NCBI RefSeq assembly: GCF_002338065.1
Contig: NZ_DDHJ01000017.1
Span: 33,381 to 97,380, forward strand
Length of the DNA: 64,000 nt
Reading direction: 5' to 3'
DNA from: Pseudomonas sp. UBA1879
Lineage (GTDB): Bacteria; Pseudomonadota; Gammaproteobacteria; Pseudomonadales; Pseudomonadaceae
Part shown: in pieces, positions 26,268 to 35,272 of the stretch
Position numbering within the stretch: the first letter of the stretch is position 1
How the letters are laid out: each line of letters begins with the position of its first letter
Position numbers and translations under genes: made by a program
The notes under the pieces: model-generated
Told to the model about the DNA's origin: nothing
What the model saw: only the letters and a program-made list of their open reading frames with translations
The model's database searches: none

Positions 26268-26726
26268 TCAATGCCCATGACTACGCCCCACATGTGAGTG
26301 CTCGACATCAGCGGCGACGACGCTGCCGCTGATCTCGAGTCGATCCAGAATCCCGCAATGGTCCGACGCGCCCTCGCTGCAACGCTGTCGCAAATCCATC
26401 AGTTGCGCTTGCAGGGCTTGAAGGCTAGAAAGTCGTGCGCTGACGTGCTGGATATGCTCGTCGATCAACGCGTTCACGTTTTCGCATTGATCCTGTGGGC
26501 TGTCGCGCAAGGCCAGGAGGCTACGGATTTCATCCAGCGTCATGTCCAGACTGCGGCAGTTGCGGATGAAGGTCAGGCGCTCGACGTGTTCCTGGGTGTA
26601 CAGACGGTAGTTGCCGTCGCTGCGCGCAGGCTCGGCCAACAGCCTTTCGCGCTCGTAATAACGGATGGTTTCCACCGGGCAGTCGGTCAATTTAGCCAAT
26701 TCGCCGATCTTGAAAGATGCGCTCAT
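26268..26726 (-). CDS. cadR: Cd(II)/Pb(II)-responsive MerR-family regulator CadR
   Basis: A 152-residue MerR-family protein with the winged HTH (FKIGELAKLTDCPVETIRYY) at the N-terminus, a dimerisation helix carrying C81, then C116 and C124 as metal ligands, and a His-rich tail (HSHVGRSHGH) typical of CadR. It represses and, with Cd(II), activates the divergent cadA promoter by DNA distortion. The operator lies between the two genes at 26752-26772. Confidence 0.9.
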   Translation of the reverse strand: MSASFKIGELAKLTDCPVETIRYYERERLLAEPARSDGNYRLYTQEHVERLTFIRNCRSLDMTLDEIRSLLALRDSPQDQCENVNALIDEHIQHVSARLSSLQALQAQLMDLRQRCSEGASDHCGILDRLEISGSVVAADVEHSHVGRSHGH

Positions 26727-26751
26727 GTCACTGATCCCGTTTTGAGGCTTG

Positions 26752-26772
26752 ACCCTATAGTGGCTACAGGGT
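26752..26772 (+). promoter_or_regulatory. CadR operator within the cadA promoter
   Basis: ACCCTATAG-TGG-CTACAGGGT is a clear dyad lying between a -35 element TTGACC (26749-26754) and a -10-like TTCACT (26774-26779). The 19-base spacer is longer than normal, as in MerR-controlled promoters. Confidence 0.88.
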
Positions 26773-26809
26773 GTTCACTTGGCAACACGCACACCAAGAG
26801 ACTCCGTCG

Positions 26810-29101
26810 ATGAGTGACTCTCGCCACAAACATTCCTCTCACGATCACGCAGGTCACGACCACAGCGGTCATGCACATGCGGGCCATAGTCACGTTGTTC
26901 CCAAGAAACTTACGCCTGTTGGCAAACACGATCACGCCGATCATGCCTGCTGCTCACACGACAATGCGCCTGCCGTGGTCAGCGTGGGCAGCGGGTCGAT
27001 CGACGGCGCTCGGCTCAGCCGTTTCCGCATCGAAGCGATGGACTGCCCCACCGAGCAGACGTTGATCCAGGACAAACTCGGCAAGATGTCGGGCATTCAG
27101 AAGCTCGAATTCAATCTGATCAATCGCGTGCTGGGCGTCTGGCATGAACTGCCCTCGACCGACCCGATTCGAGAGGCCATCAGCTCGCTCGGCATGCAAG
27201 CGGACGTGATGGAAGAGGGCGCAGCCCAAGAGACCGAATCGCTGCCGTCGCCGAAAAAGCCATGGTGGCCGCTGGGGCTGTCCGGTGTTGCAGCGGTAGC
27301 GGCGGAAGTCATTCATTTCACCGACGCGGCGCCCACGTGGGTTGTGGCATTGATTGCGCTGGTTGCGATCTTCAGCGGCGGTTTGACCACGTACAAAAAG
27401 GGCTGGATCGCGCTCAAGAACTTCAACCTCAACATCAACGCCTTGATGAGCATTGCCGTGACCGGTGCCGTGTTGATCGGACAGTGGCCGGAAGCGGCGA
27501 TGGTGATGTTTCTGTTCACAGTGGCCGAGCTGATTGAAGCCAAGTCGCTCGACCGCGCGCGCAACGCCATCGGCGGGTTGATGCAGCTGACGCCCGAGGT
27601 GGCCACGGTGCAGCAGGACGGCCAGTGGGTTGAAGTCGAGGTCAAGGAAATTGCCTTGGGAACCGTGGTTCGGGTCAAGCCGGGCGAGCGGATTGGCCTG
27701 GACGGCGAGGTCGTGGCGGGGCAGTCAAGCATTGATCAGGCGCCGATCACGGGGGAGAGCCTGCCGGTCGAGAAGACTGTCGGCGACAAAGTGTTTGCCG
27801 GAACCATCAACCAGGCCGGTTCGCTGGAGTACAAGGTCACGGCAGCGGCGAACAACTCGACGCTGGCGCGGATCATTCACGCGGTCGAGGCGGCGCAAGG
27901 TGCACGTGCGCCGACGCAGCGCTTCGTCGATAGCTTTTCAAAAATCTACACGCCTGCGGTATTCGCGCTGGCGCTGGCGGTGGCTGTCATTGCGCCGCTG
28001 TTCATGGGCGCGGCGTGGTTCGACTGGATTTACCGCGCGCTGGTATTGCTAGTGGTGGCGTGCCCTTGTGCGCTGGTGATTTCCACGCCGGTGAGCATCG
28101 TCAGTGGCTTGGCAGCGGCGGCGCGCAAGGGGATTCTGGTGAAGGGCGGCGTCTATCTGGAAATGGGCCACAAGCTCGATTATCTGGCGCTGGACAAGAC
28201 CGGGACCCTCACTCACGGCAAACCGGTGCAGACCGATTACGTGTTGCTCGACGAGGCGTTCGGCGAGCGCGCGTTGGCGATTTCAGCGAGTCTGGCAGGG
28301 CGTTCCGATCACCCGGTCTCGCAGGCGATTGCGACGGATTTCGGCAAGGACGGGCACCTGCCTGTGGAGGCGTTCGAAGCGTTGGGCGGGCGAGGTGTGA
28401 AGGGCGAGGTCGAAGGCCGGTTGTATCACTTGGGCAACCACCGGCTGGTACATGAGTCCGGGCTGTGTTCGCCTGAGCTGGAGGCGCGCCTTGAGGTTCT
28501 GGAAACCCAGGGTAAGACCGTGGTGCTACTGTTTGACGAGACACGCCCGCTGGCGCTGTTCGCCGTGGCGGATACCGTTAAGGACAGCAGCCGAGAAGCC
28601 ATCGCGCAATTGCATGCATTGGGCGTGAAGACCGTAATGCTGACGGGCGATAACCCGCACACGGCCAAGGCAATTGCCGCGCAAGTGGGGATCGATCAGG
28701 CCCTAGGCAATCTGTTGCCTACCGACAAGTTGCAGGCGATTGAAGCGCTCTACGCGCAAAATCATCGTGTCGGCATGGTCGGCGACGGCATCAACGACGC
28801 CCCAGCCCTGGCGCGGGCCGAGATCGGTTTCGCCATGGCCGCTGCCGGGAGTGACACCGCCATCGAAACCGCTGACGTGGCACTGATGGATGACGATTTG
28901 CGCAAGATTCCGGCATTCATCCGCCTGTCACGAGACACCGCCGCCGTCCTCAAACAGAACATCGCACTGGCGTTGGTGATCAAGGCAATCTTCCTGGCCG
29001 TGACCTTCGTAGGCGTCGCGACCATGTGGATGGCGGTGTTTGCGGATATGGGGGTGAGTTTGCTGGTGGTGTTCAACGGGTTGCGGTTGTTGAGGAAGTA
29101 G
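26810..29101 (+). CDS. cadA: Cd2+/Zn2+/Pb2+-exporting P1B-type ATPase CadA
   Basis: The 763-residue product from the ATG at 26810 (the frame opens earlier at 26771, inside the promoter) has a His-rich N-terminus, a metal-binding domain with DCPTE, six or more membrane segments, the ion-path VACPCALV, the phosphorylation loop DKTGTLT, SDHPVSQ and GDGINDAPAL. This is the layout of type 1B-2 pumps that export Zn, Cd and Pb. The His-rich head may act as a metal-loading region. It is divergent from and controlled by cadR. Confidence 0.93.
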   Translation: MSDSRHKHSSHDHAGHDHSGHAHAGHSHVVPKKLTPVGKHDHADHACCSHDNAPAVVSVGSGSIDGARLSRFRIEAMDCPTEQTLIQDKLGKMSGIQKLEFNLINRVLGVWHELPSTDPIREAISSLGMQADVMEEGAAQETESLPSPKKPWWPLGLSGVAAVAAEVIHFTDAAPTWVVALIALVAIFSGGLTTYKKGWIALKNFNLNINALMSIAVTGAVLIGQWPEAAMVMFLFTVAELIEAKSLDRARNAIGGLMQLTPEVATVQQDGQWVEVEVKEIALGTVVRVKPGERIGLDGEVVAGQSSIDQAPITGESLPVEKTVGDKVFAGTINQAGSLEYKVTAAANNSTLARIIHAVEAAQGARAPTQRFVDSFSKIYTPAVFALALAVAVIAPLFMGAAWFDWIYRALVLLVVACPCALVISTPVSIVSGLAAAARKGILVKGGVYLEMGHKLDYLALDKTGTLTHGKPVQTDYVLLDEAFGERALAISASLAGRSDHPVSQAIATDFGKDGHLPVEAFEALGGRGVKGEVEGRLYHLGNHRLVHESGLCSPELEARLEVLETQGKTVVLLFDETRPLALFAVADTVKDSSREAIAQLHALGVKTVMLTGDNPHTAKAIAAQVGIDQALGNLLPTDKLQAIEALYAQNHRVGMVGDGINDAPALARAEIGFAMAAAGSDTAIETADVALMDDDLRKIPAFIRLSRDTAAVLKQNIALALVIKAIFLAVTFVGVATMWMAVFADMGVSLLVVFNGLRLLRK

Positions 29102-29136
29102 TCTTTGACCCAAACCTACTGCCAAGCCCAATGCCT

Positions 29137-29883
29137 GTGTGCAGGCTTGCTGGCGAAAGCGGAGTGTCAGTCTGCCCACCAGTGACTGGCATTCTGCATT
29201 CGCCAGCAAGCCGGCTCCCACGGGTACCACGTTGTTCGCAGATTTTATGACCTATGCACGATCGTTGTGGGAGCCGGCTTGCTGGCGAAGGCGGAGTGTC
29301 AGTCAACCCAGCACTGACTGACACACTGCATTCGCCAGCAAGCCGGTACCCACAGGTACGGTGTTGGTCGCAGATTTTATGACCTATGCACGATCTTTGT
29401 GGGAGCCGGCTTGCTGGCGAAGACGGAGTGTCGGTCTGCCCACCAGTGACTGGCATTCTGCATTCGCCAGCAAGCCGGCTCCCACGGGCGACCATGTTGG
29501 TCGCAGATTTTTATGGCGTATGCATGATCTTTGTGGGAGCCGGCATGCTGGTGAAGACGGAGTGTCAGTCTGCCCACCAGTGACTGACACAATGCTTTTG
29601 CCAGCAGTCCGGTTCCCGGAGGTACCATATTGGTCGCAAATTTTTATGGCCTATGCATGATCTTTGTGGGAGCCGGCTTGCTGGCGAAGGCGGAGTGTCA
29701 GTCAACCCACCAGTGACTGACACAATGCTTTTGCCAGCAGTCCGGTTCCCGGAGGTACCATGTTGGTCGCAGATTTTATGACCATGCACGATCGTTGTGG
29801 GAGCCGGCTTGCTGGCGAAAAAGAAGTATCAGTCAACCCACCAGTGACTGACACACTGCTTTCGCGAGCAAGCTCGCTCCCAC
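29137..29883. repeat. Tandem array of six REPIN units
   Basis: Six units with a period of ~132 bases each contain GGAGCCGGCTTGCTGGCGAA facing TTCGCCAGCAAGCCGG-type complements, joined by a conserved linker (GTCGCAGATTTTATG-ACC-TATGCACGATC). Units start near 29137, 29267, 29399, 29533, 29667 and 29799. Copies differ by point changes; units 4 and 5 share the right-arm variant TTTTGCCAGCAGTCCGG, pointing to duplication of one from the other. It lies between cadA and hutG. Confidence 0.9.
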
Positions 29884-29909
29884 GCCCTTCGGGCAGACGC
29901 GCTTCGGCA

Positions 29910-30713
29910 TTATTTCCCGTACTTTTCCCGCCCCCAGGCGATCATCGCGTCCAGCAATGCTTTCAAGACGTCACGTGTGGGGTCGGCAAGGTCTTTGCGG
30001 TAGTGGAACGGGACGAACTCGTCCATGTAGGTGCTCTGCGCCAGTTCCAATTGAACGGCGTGGATGTTTTCTGACGGGTTGCCGTAATGCCGGGTGATGT
30101 GGCCGCCTTTGAAGCGCCCGTTGAGCACATGGCTGTAGCGCTTGGCGTCGGCGCAGATGGCATCGAGGCGTGTTGCCAGTTCGTGATCGCAGCTGGCGCC
30201 GTTGAACGTACCGAGGTTGAAGTCCGGCAGCCGGCCCTCGAACAAGTGCGGAATGTGGCCGCGAATCGAATGGGCGTCGAACAGCAGCGCATAGCCGAAT
30301 TCAGCGCGCAGGCGTTCTAGCTCCGTGCGCAAGGTGTCGTGGTACGGCGTCCAGATCTGCTCCAGATAAGCCGCGCGTTGCTCCTTGCTCGGCGCTTTCC
30401 CTTCCTTGAACAGCGGATCGCCCTCGAACAGCGTCGACGGGTAGAGACCCGTGGTCGCGCCTGCATACAACGGCGTGTCGTCGGACGGGCGGTTGAGGTC
30501 GATGACGAAACGCGAATACTCGGCCGCCAGTACGCTGGCCCCCAGGTCGTAAGCGAAATCGTAGAGGCGCGGGATGTGCCAGTCGGTGTCTGGCAGGCTC
30601 ACGGCCTCGTCCACCAGACCGTCACGCACCTCGGGCGTCAGATTCAGGCCTGGGTGCGGCATGCTGATCAGCAGCGGTACGCGACCGCGAGTGAAACTAA
30701 ATACCTTGTCCAC
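29910..30713 (-). CDS. hutG: N-formylglutamate deformylase
   Basis: The 267-residue product has PLLISMPHPG, DTDWHIPRLYDF and the FDAHSIRGHIPHLFEG metal-site region of HutG/N-formylglutamate amidohydrolases. It hydrolyses N-formyl-L-glutamate to glutamate and formate, the last step of the HutF/HutG route of histidine breakdown in Pseudomonas. It starts 43 bases after hutI and is the last gene of the minus-strand hut run. Confidence 0.93.
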   Translation of the reverse strand: MDKVFSFTRGRVPLLISMPHPGLNLTPEVRDGLVDEAVSLPDTDWHIPRLYDFAYDLGASVLAAEYSRFVIDLNRPSDDTPLYAGATTGLYPSTLFEGDPLFKEGKAPSKEQRAAYLEQIWTPYHDTLRTELERLRAEFGYALLFDAHSIRGHIPHLFEGRLPDFNLGTFNGASCDHELATRLDAICADAKRYSHVLNGRFKGGHITRHYGNPSENIHAVQLELAQSTYMDEFVPFHYRKDLADPTRDVLKALLDAMIAWGREKYGK

Positions 30714-30756
30714 GGTGTTCTCCTGATTAGTCTCTGCACGAAACGTCTTGAGACGC

Positions 30757-31983
30757 TCAAAACCTTTCGTACGGAGTCTCGAAACGACTTTCTACGCCGT
30801 GACGCACGACGCGTTTATCCAGATCCCCGCCCAACCAGTAGGCCAGATCAGCGGGCCGTTCGATATTCCAGGCGACGAAATCCGCGACCTTGCCAACTTC
30901 CAGCGAGCCATGGCTCTCGGCCAAGCCCAACGCCTGCGCAGCATGAATGGTCGCGCCCGCCAGCGCTTCTTCGGGCGTCATGCGGAACAGCGTGCAGGCC
31001 ATGTTCAGCATCAGCCGCAGCGACAGGCCCGGGGAGGTGCCGGGGTTGAGGTCGGTGGCGATGGCGATTTTAACGCCGTGTCTGCGCAAGGCATCCATCG
31101 GTGGCAATTGCGTCTCGCGCAGGAAGTAGAACGCGCCCGGCAGCAGCACGGCCACGGTGCCGGAAGCGGCCATGGCGACGGCGTCTTCTTCGGTCATGAA
31201 TTCCAGATGGTCAGCGGACAGCGCCTGATAACGCGCCGCCAGGCTCGACCCGTGCAACGACGACAACTGCTCGGCGTGCAGTTTCACGGGCAATCCCAAC
31301 TGGCCTGCGGTGATGAACACCTGCTCCACCTGCGCGGGGGAAAACGCCAGGTATTCGCAGAAGGCGTCGACGGCATCCACCAGGTTTTCTGCCGCCAGCG
31401 CGGGCAGCATATCGCTGCAGATGTGGGCGATGTAATCGTCGGCGCGATCTTTGTATTCGGGGGGCAGGGCGTGGGCGGCGAGGCAAGTGGTGCGCACAGT
31501 GACCGGGAGTTCTTTCCCCAATCGCCGCGCGACACGCAGCATTTTGCCCTCGCTCGCGAGGTCCAGCCCGTAGCCGGATTTGATCTCGATCGTGGTCACG
31601 CCGTCCCTGAGCAAATGCCGCACGCGGCGCTCGGCACTGGCGTAGAGCTGTTCTTCACTGGCCGCACGTGTGGCTCGGACCGTACTGGCGATGCCACCCC
31701 CTGCGGCCGCGATTTCGGCGTAGCTGACACCTTGCAGACGCTGCTCGAACTCACCGCTGCGATTGCCACCGAACACGGTGTGGGTGTGGCAATCGATAAG
31801 GCCCGGCGTGAGCCAGGCGCCGTTCAGGTCGACCGTGTCGATGTCGCCTTGATCCGGCAATTCGCTACGGGGGCCGATCCAGGCGATGAGCGCTCCGTCG
31901 GTCACGATGGCGGCGTTCTCGATGACCGAGTACGCGCCGTTTGCCATGGTTGCTGCGTGACAGTTATGCCAGAGCGTTTTCAT
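30757..31983 (-). CDS. hutI: Imidazolonepropionase
   Basis: The 408-residue product has the amidohydrolase metal motif DCHTHTVFGG, the NRSGEFEQRLQGVSYAEIAA substrate region, and later GYGLDL, KLHAEQLS and ATDLNPGTS. It opens the imidazolone ring to give N-formimidoyl-L-glutamate, the substrate of HutF. It sits between hutT and hutG with a REPIN upstream. Confidence 0.95.
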   Translation of the reverse strand: MKTLWHNCHAATMANGAYSVIENAAIVTDGALIAWIGPRSELPDQGDIDTVDLNGAWLTPGLIDCHTHTVFGGNRSGEFEQRLQGVSYAEIAAAGGGIASTVRATRAASEEQLYASAERRVRHLLRDGVTTIEIKSGYGLDLASEGKMLRVARRLGKELPVTVRTTCLAAHALPPEYKDRADDYIAHICSDMLPALAAENLVDAVDAFCEYLAFSPAQVEQVFITAGQLGLPVKLHAEQLSSLHGSSLAARYQALSADHLEFMTEEDAVAMAASGTVAVLLPGAFYFLRETQLPPMDALRRHGVKIAIATDLNPGTSPGLSLRLMLNMACTLFRMTPEEALAGATIHAAQALGLAESHGSLEVGKVADFVAWNIERPADLAYWLGGDLDKRVVRHGVESRFETPYERF

Positions 31984-32016
31984 CAGTGCCTCCAGAGAAC
32001 GAAACGGTAGAGAACC

Positions 32017-32105
32017 TGTAGGAGTGAGCTTGCTCGCGATGACGGTGTGTCAGCCGGCATAGATGTTTCTGACCCGGCGCAATCGCGAGCAAGCTCACTC
32101 CACAG
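32017..32105. repeat. REPIN between hutI and hutT
   Basis: TGTAGGAGTGAGCTTGCTCG faces CGAGCAAGCTCACTCCACA across a ~45-base spacer; one T is missing in the right arm compared with sibling copies. Confidence 0.85.
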
Positions 32106-32113
32106 GATTTGTG

Positions 32114-33508
32114 TCATCCGACAGATCGATGTTTGATCAAGTCTTGTTTTGGCCTTACCCAAACCCGATACGCAATCACCAGCATCCCAATCCACACCGC
32201 GCCGACCACCAGCGCCGCTTGGGTGTCCGGGAAATAGCCCAGCACCACAAACACGAACACCATGAACGCCGTAGCGGCGATTGGCGCGACCGGCCACCAC
32301 GGCACCGGGAATTTCAATTGCGCGACTTCTTCCGGGCTCATCGAGCGGCGCATGGCGATCTGCGTGACAAGGATCATCAGCCACACCCACACCGTTGCAA
32401 ACGTCGCGATGGACGCGATCAGCAGGAATACGTCTTCCGGGATCAGCCAATTCAACACCACCCCGCACAATAACGCTGCGCCCATCACCAGGACGGTCAT
32501 CCACGGCACGCCGTTAGCCGATAATTGCGCGAATCCCCTGGGCGCCTGGCCCTGAATCGCCAGGCCGTACATCATGCGACCGGCGCCGAAGATGTCGCTG
32601 TTGATCGCTGACACGGCGGCCGAGATCACCACGATGTTGAGGATGATGGCCGCCGAGGAGATCCCAAGGTTGTCGAAAATCTGGACGAACGGGCTGCCTT
32701 GGCTGCCGATGTTCTGCCAGGGGTACAGCGACATCAGCACGAACAGCGTCAGCACGTAAAACAGCAGAATGCGCAGCGGCACAGCGTTGATCGCGCGAGG
32801 AATCACCCGCTCCGGATCACGCGCTTCACCGGCTGCCACCCCGATGATTTCGATGCCGCCGAACGCGAACATCACCACCGCCAGCGCCGCGACCATGCCG
32901 CCGACCCCATTGGGCATGAAGCCGCCTTGGGTCCACAGGTTGCTCACATGGCTGACGCTGTCGCCGCCGGACGAACCGATGCCGAACAACAGAATGCCGA
33001 AGCCAGCAAGGATCATCGCGATGATGGCGCCGACCTTGAGCAGCGACAGCCAGAACTCGGTTTCACCAAACACTTTGACGCTGCAGAGGTTGAGCGCGCC
33101 AATCACGAACACGATCCCCAGTACCCAGATCCAGCGCGGGACGTCGGGGAACCAGAAGCCCATGTAAATCCCGAATGCGGTGACGTCGGCCAGACAAACG
33201 ATGATCATCTCGAAGGCGTAGGTCCAGCCGAGGACGAAACCGGCCAGCGGACCCAGGTATTGCGTGGCGTACTCGCTGAATGAGCCGGACACCGGGTTGC
33301 GCACAGCCATTTCCCCCAGCGCGCGCATGACCATGTACACCGCTGCCCCCGCGATGAGGTAGACCAGCAAGACAGCGGGGCCGGCCAGTTTGATCGCCGA
33401 CGCCGAACCATAGAACAGCCCGGTGCCGATCGCAGAACCCAGCGCCATGAAGCGAATGTGTCGGGCGCTGAGCCCGCGTTTCAGATCTGTTGCGTTTTGC
33501 GGTTTCAT
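32114..33508 (-). CDS. hutT: APC-family amino acid permease, probable histidine transporter
   Basis: The 464-residue protein has about twelve membrane segments and the amino-acid permease hallmark HIRFMALGSAIGTGLFYGSA near the N-terminus, followed by MRALGEMAVRNPVSGSFSEY. It resembles ProY/HutT-type proton-coupled importers of the inner membrane. Its place between hutH2 and hutI supports histidine as the substrate. Confidence 0.85.
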   Translation of the reverse strand: MKPQNATDLKRGLSARHIRFMALGSAIGTGLFYGSASAIKLAGPAVLLVYLIAGAAVYMVMRALGEMAVRNPVSGSFSEYATQYLGPLAGFVLGWTYAFEMIIVCLADVTAFGIYMGFWFPDVPRWIWVLGIVFVIGALNLCSVKVFGETEFWLSLLKVGAIIAMILAGFGILLFGIGSSGGDSVSHVSNLWTQGGFMPNGVGGMVAALAVVMFAFGGIEIIGVAAGEARDPERVIPRAINAVPLRILLFYVLTLFVLMSLYPWQNIGSQGSPFVQIFDNLGISSAAIILNIVVISAAVSAINSDIFGAGRMMYGLAIQGQAPRGFAQLSANGVPWMTVLVMGAALLCGVVLNWLIPEDVFLLIASIATFATVWVWLMILVTQIAMRRSMSPEEVAQLKFPVPWWPVAPIAATAFMVFVFVVLGYFPDTQAALVVGAVWIGMLVIAYRVWVRPKQDLIKHRSVG

Positions 33509-33563
33509 TTCACGCGTTTCCTAGTCTTTCCTTGTGCTGAAATGAGGATGGGCACCCAATCCT

Positions 33564-33650
33564 GTAGGAGTGAGCTTGCTCGCGATAGCGGTTTGTCGGA
33601 CACGCAATTAGCGCCTGATGAACCGTCATCGCGAGCAAGCTCACTCCTAC
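33564..33650. repeat. REPIN between hutT and hutH2
   Basis: GTAGGAGTGAGCTTGCTCGC faces GCGAGCAAGCTCACTCCTAC, same family as at 26161. Confidence 0.88.
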
Positions 33651-33721
33651 ACGGCGGTGGCCAAACGCCAAAAGCGCTCCCACCTTCATTTCAATGACAG
33701 GCCGTCCCTGGCCTGTCCCGA

Positions 33722-35272
33722 TCAGAAGCTCGGCAGCAGGTCAGCGGACACCAGTTCGCTGAGGCAATTGGATGCCAGCAGCGCGGTAGCGGCCTCGATG
33801 TCAGGGGCGAAGAAGCGGTCTTTTTCGTAGAACGGGACTTTGCCGCGCAGAGTGGTGCGGGCGATTTCCAGTTTTTCCGAGGTCTTCAGACCATTACGCA
33901 GGTCCAGGCCCTGACACGCAGCCAGCCATTCTACAGCCAGCACGCCCCGTGTGTTTTCCGCCATTTCCCACAGACGCTTGCCGGCGGCCGGGGCCATCGA
34001 CACGTGATCTTCCTGGTTGGCCGAGGTCGGCAGGCTGTCGACGCTGTGCGGATGAGACAGGGCCTTGTTTTCGCTGGCCAAGGCCGCCGCGGTCACTTGC
34101 GCGATCATGAACCCGGAGTTCACGCCGCCATTGGCCACCAGAAACGGCGGCAGTTGCGACATGTGCTTGTCCATCATCAACGAAATGCGGCGTTCGCTCA
34201 GCGAGCCGATTTCAGCGATCGCCAGCGCGATGTTGTCGGCAGCCATGGCCACCGGCTCGGCGTGGAAGTTGCCGCCCGAGATGACTTCGCCTTCGGCGGC
34301 GAACACCAGCGGGTTGTCGGACACGGCGTTGGATTCGACGGCCAGCACTTCAGCCGCTTGACGCAGCTGGGTCAGGCACGCGCCCATGACTTGCGGCTGG
34401 CAACGCAGCGAATACGGGTCCTGAACCTTGTCGCAATCGCGATGGGAATCGGACACCTGGCTGGTCTCGCCCAGCAGGTCGCGATAGGCCGCAGCGGAAT
34501 CGATCTGGCCGCGCTGGCCACGGGCCGCATGAATACGGGCGTCGAACGGCGAGCGCGAACCCAGTACGGCCTCGACGGTCAACGCGCCGCAGCTCAGGGC
34601 GCCAGCGAACAGGTCTTCGGCTTCGAACAGGCCACGCAACGCATAAGCGGTCGAGACCTGCGTGCCGTTGAGCAGGGCCAGCCCTTCCTTCGCAGCCAGG
34701 GTCAGCGGCGTGAGACCGGCCACCGCCAGGGCTTCGACGGCGTTCAGCCACTGGCCCTTGTACCGCGCCTTGCCTTCGCCCAGCAGTACCAGCGACATGT
34801 GCGCCAGTGGCGCGAGGTCGCCGGATGCACCCACCGAGCCCTTGAGCGGGATGTGCGGATAGACCTCGGCGTTGATCAGCGCGATCAGTGCGTCGATCAC
34901 CTGACGCCGGATACCCGAGAACCCCCGGCTCAGGCTGTTGACCTTGAGCACCATGATCAGACGCACCAGCTCATCGCTGATCGGCTGACCCACGCCCGCT
35001 GCGTGTGACAACACCAGCGAACGCTGCAGGTTTTCAAGATCGGCGCTGGCGATGCGGGTCGACGCCAGCAGGCCGAAACCGGTGTTGATACCGTAGGCCG
35101 TGCGGTTTTCGGCGAGGATCTGTTCGACGCACGCCACGCTGTTTTCGATCGGCTGATCGGCGCTGGCGTCCAACGTGAGGGTCACGGGTTGCTGATAGAT
35201 CGCGCGCAGTTGCGCCAGGGTCAGCTGGCCGGGGATCAGGTTCAGCGGGGTCGCCTTTTGGGTGTCGGTCAC
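33722..35272 (-). CDS. hutH2: Histidine ammonia-lyase (catalytic HutH)
   Basis: The real start is the GTG at 35272, which overlaps the hutH1 stop (GTGA); a GAAGGAG lies upstream. The frame extends to 35392 inside hutH1 but without support. The 516-residue product keeps the MIO-forming A149-S-G151 in GSVGASGDLAPLAHM and Y60 in TAYGINTGFG. It deaminates L-histidine to trans-urocanate, the first hut step. It is translationally coupled to the MIO-less paralogue hutH1. Confidence 0.93.
   Translation of the reverse strand: MTDTQKATPLNLIPGQLTLAQLRAIYQQPVTLTLDASADQPIENSVACVEQILAENRTAYGINTGFGLLASTRIASADLENLQRSLVLSHAAGVGQPISDELVRLIMVLKVNSLSRGFSGIRRQVIDALIALINAEVYPHIPLKGSVGASGDLAPLAHMSLVLLGEGKARYKGQWLNAVEALAVAGLTPLTLAAKEGLALLNGTQVSTAYALRGLFEAEDLFAGALSCGALTVEAVLGSRSPFDARIHAARGQRGQIDSAAAYRDLLGETSQVSDSHRDCDKVQDPYSLRCQPQVMGACLTQLRQAAEVLAVESNAVSDNPLVFAAEGEVISGGNFHAEPVAMAADNIALAIAEIGSLSERRISLMMDKHMSQLPPFLVANGGVNSGFMIAQVTAAALASENKALSHPHSVDSLPTSANQEDHVSMAPAAGKRLWEMAENTRGVLAVEWLAACQGLDLRNGLKTSEKLEIARTTLRGKVPFYEKDRFFAPDIEAATALLASNCLSELVSADLLPSF

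Noticed and set aside
29137..29883. Regularly spaced repeats that could be a CRISPR array
   Set aside because: The repeated unit includes inverted REP arms and an almost constant linker; there are no variable spacers of uniform length and no cas genes.
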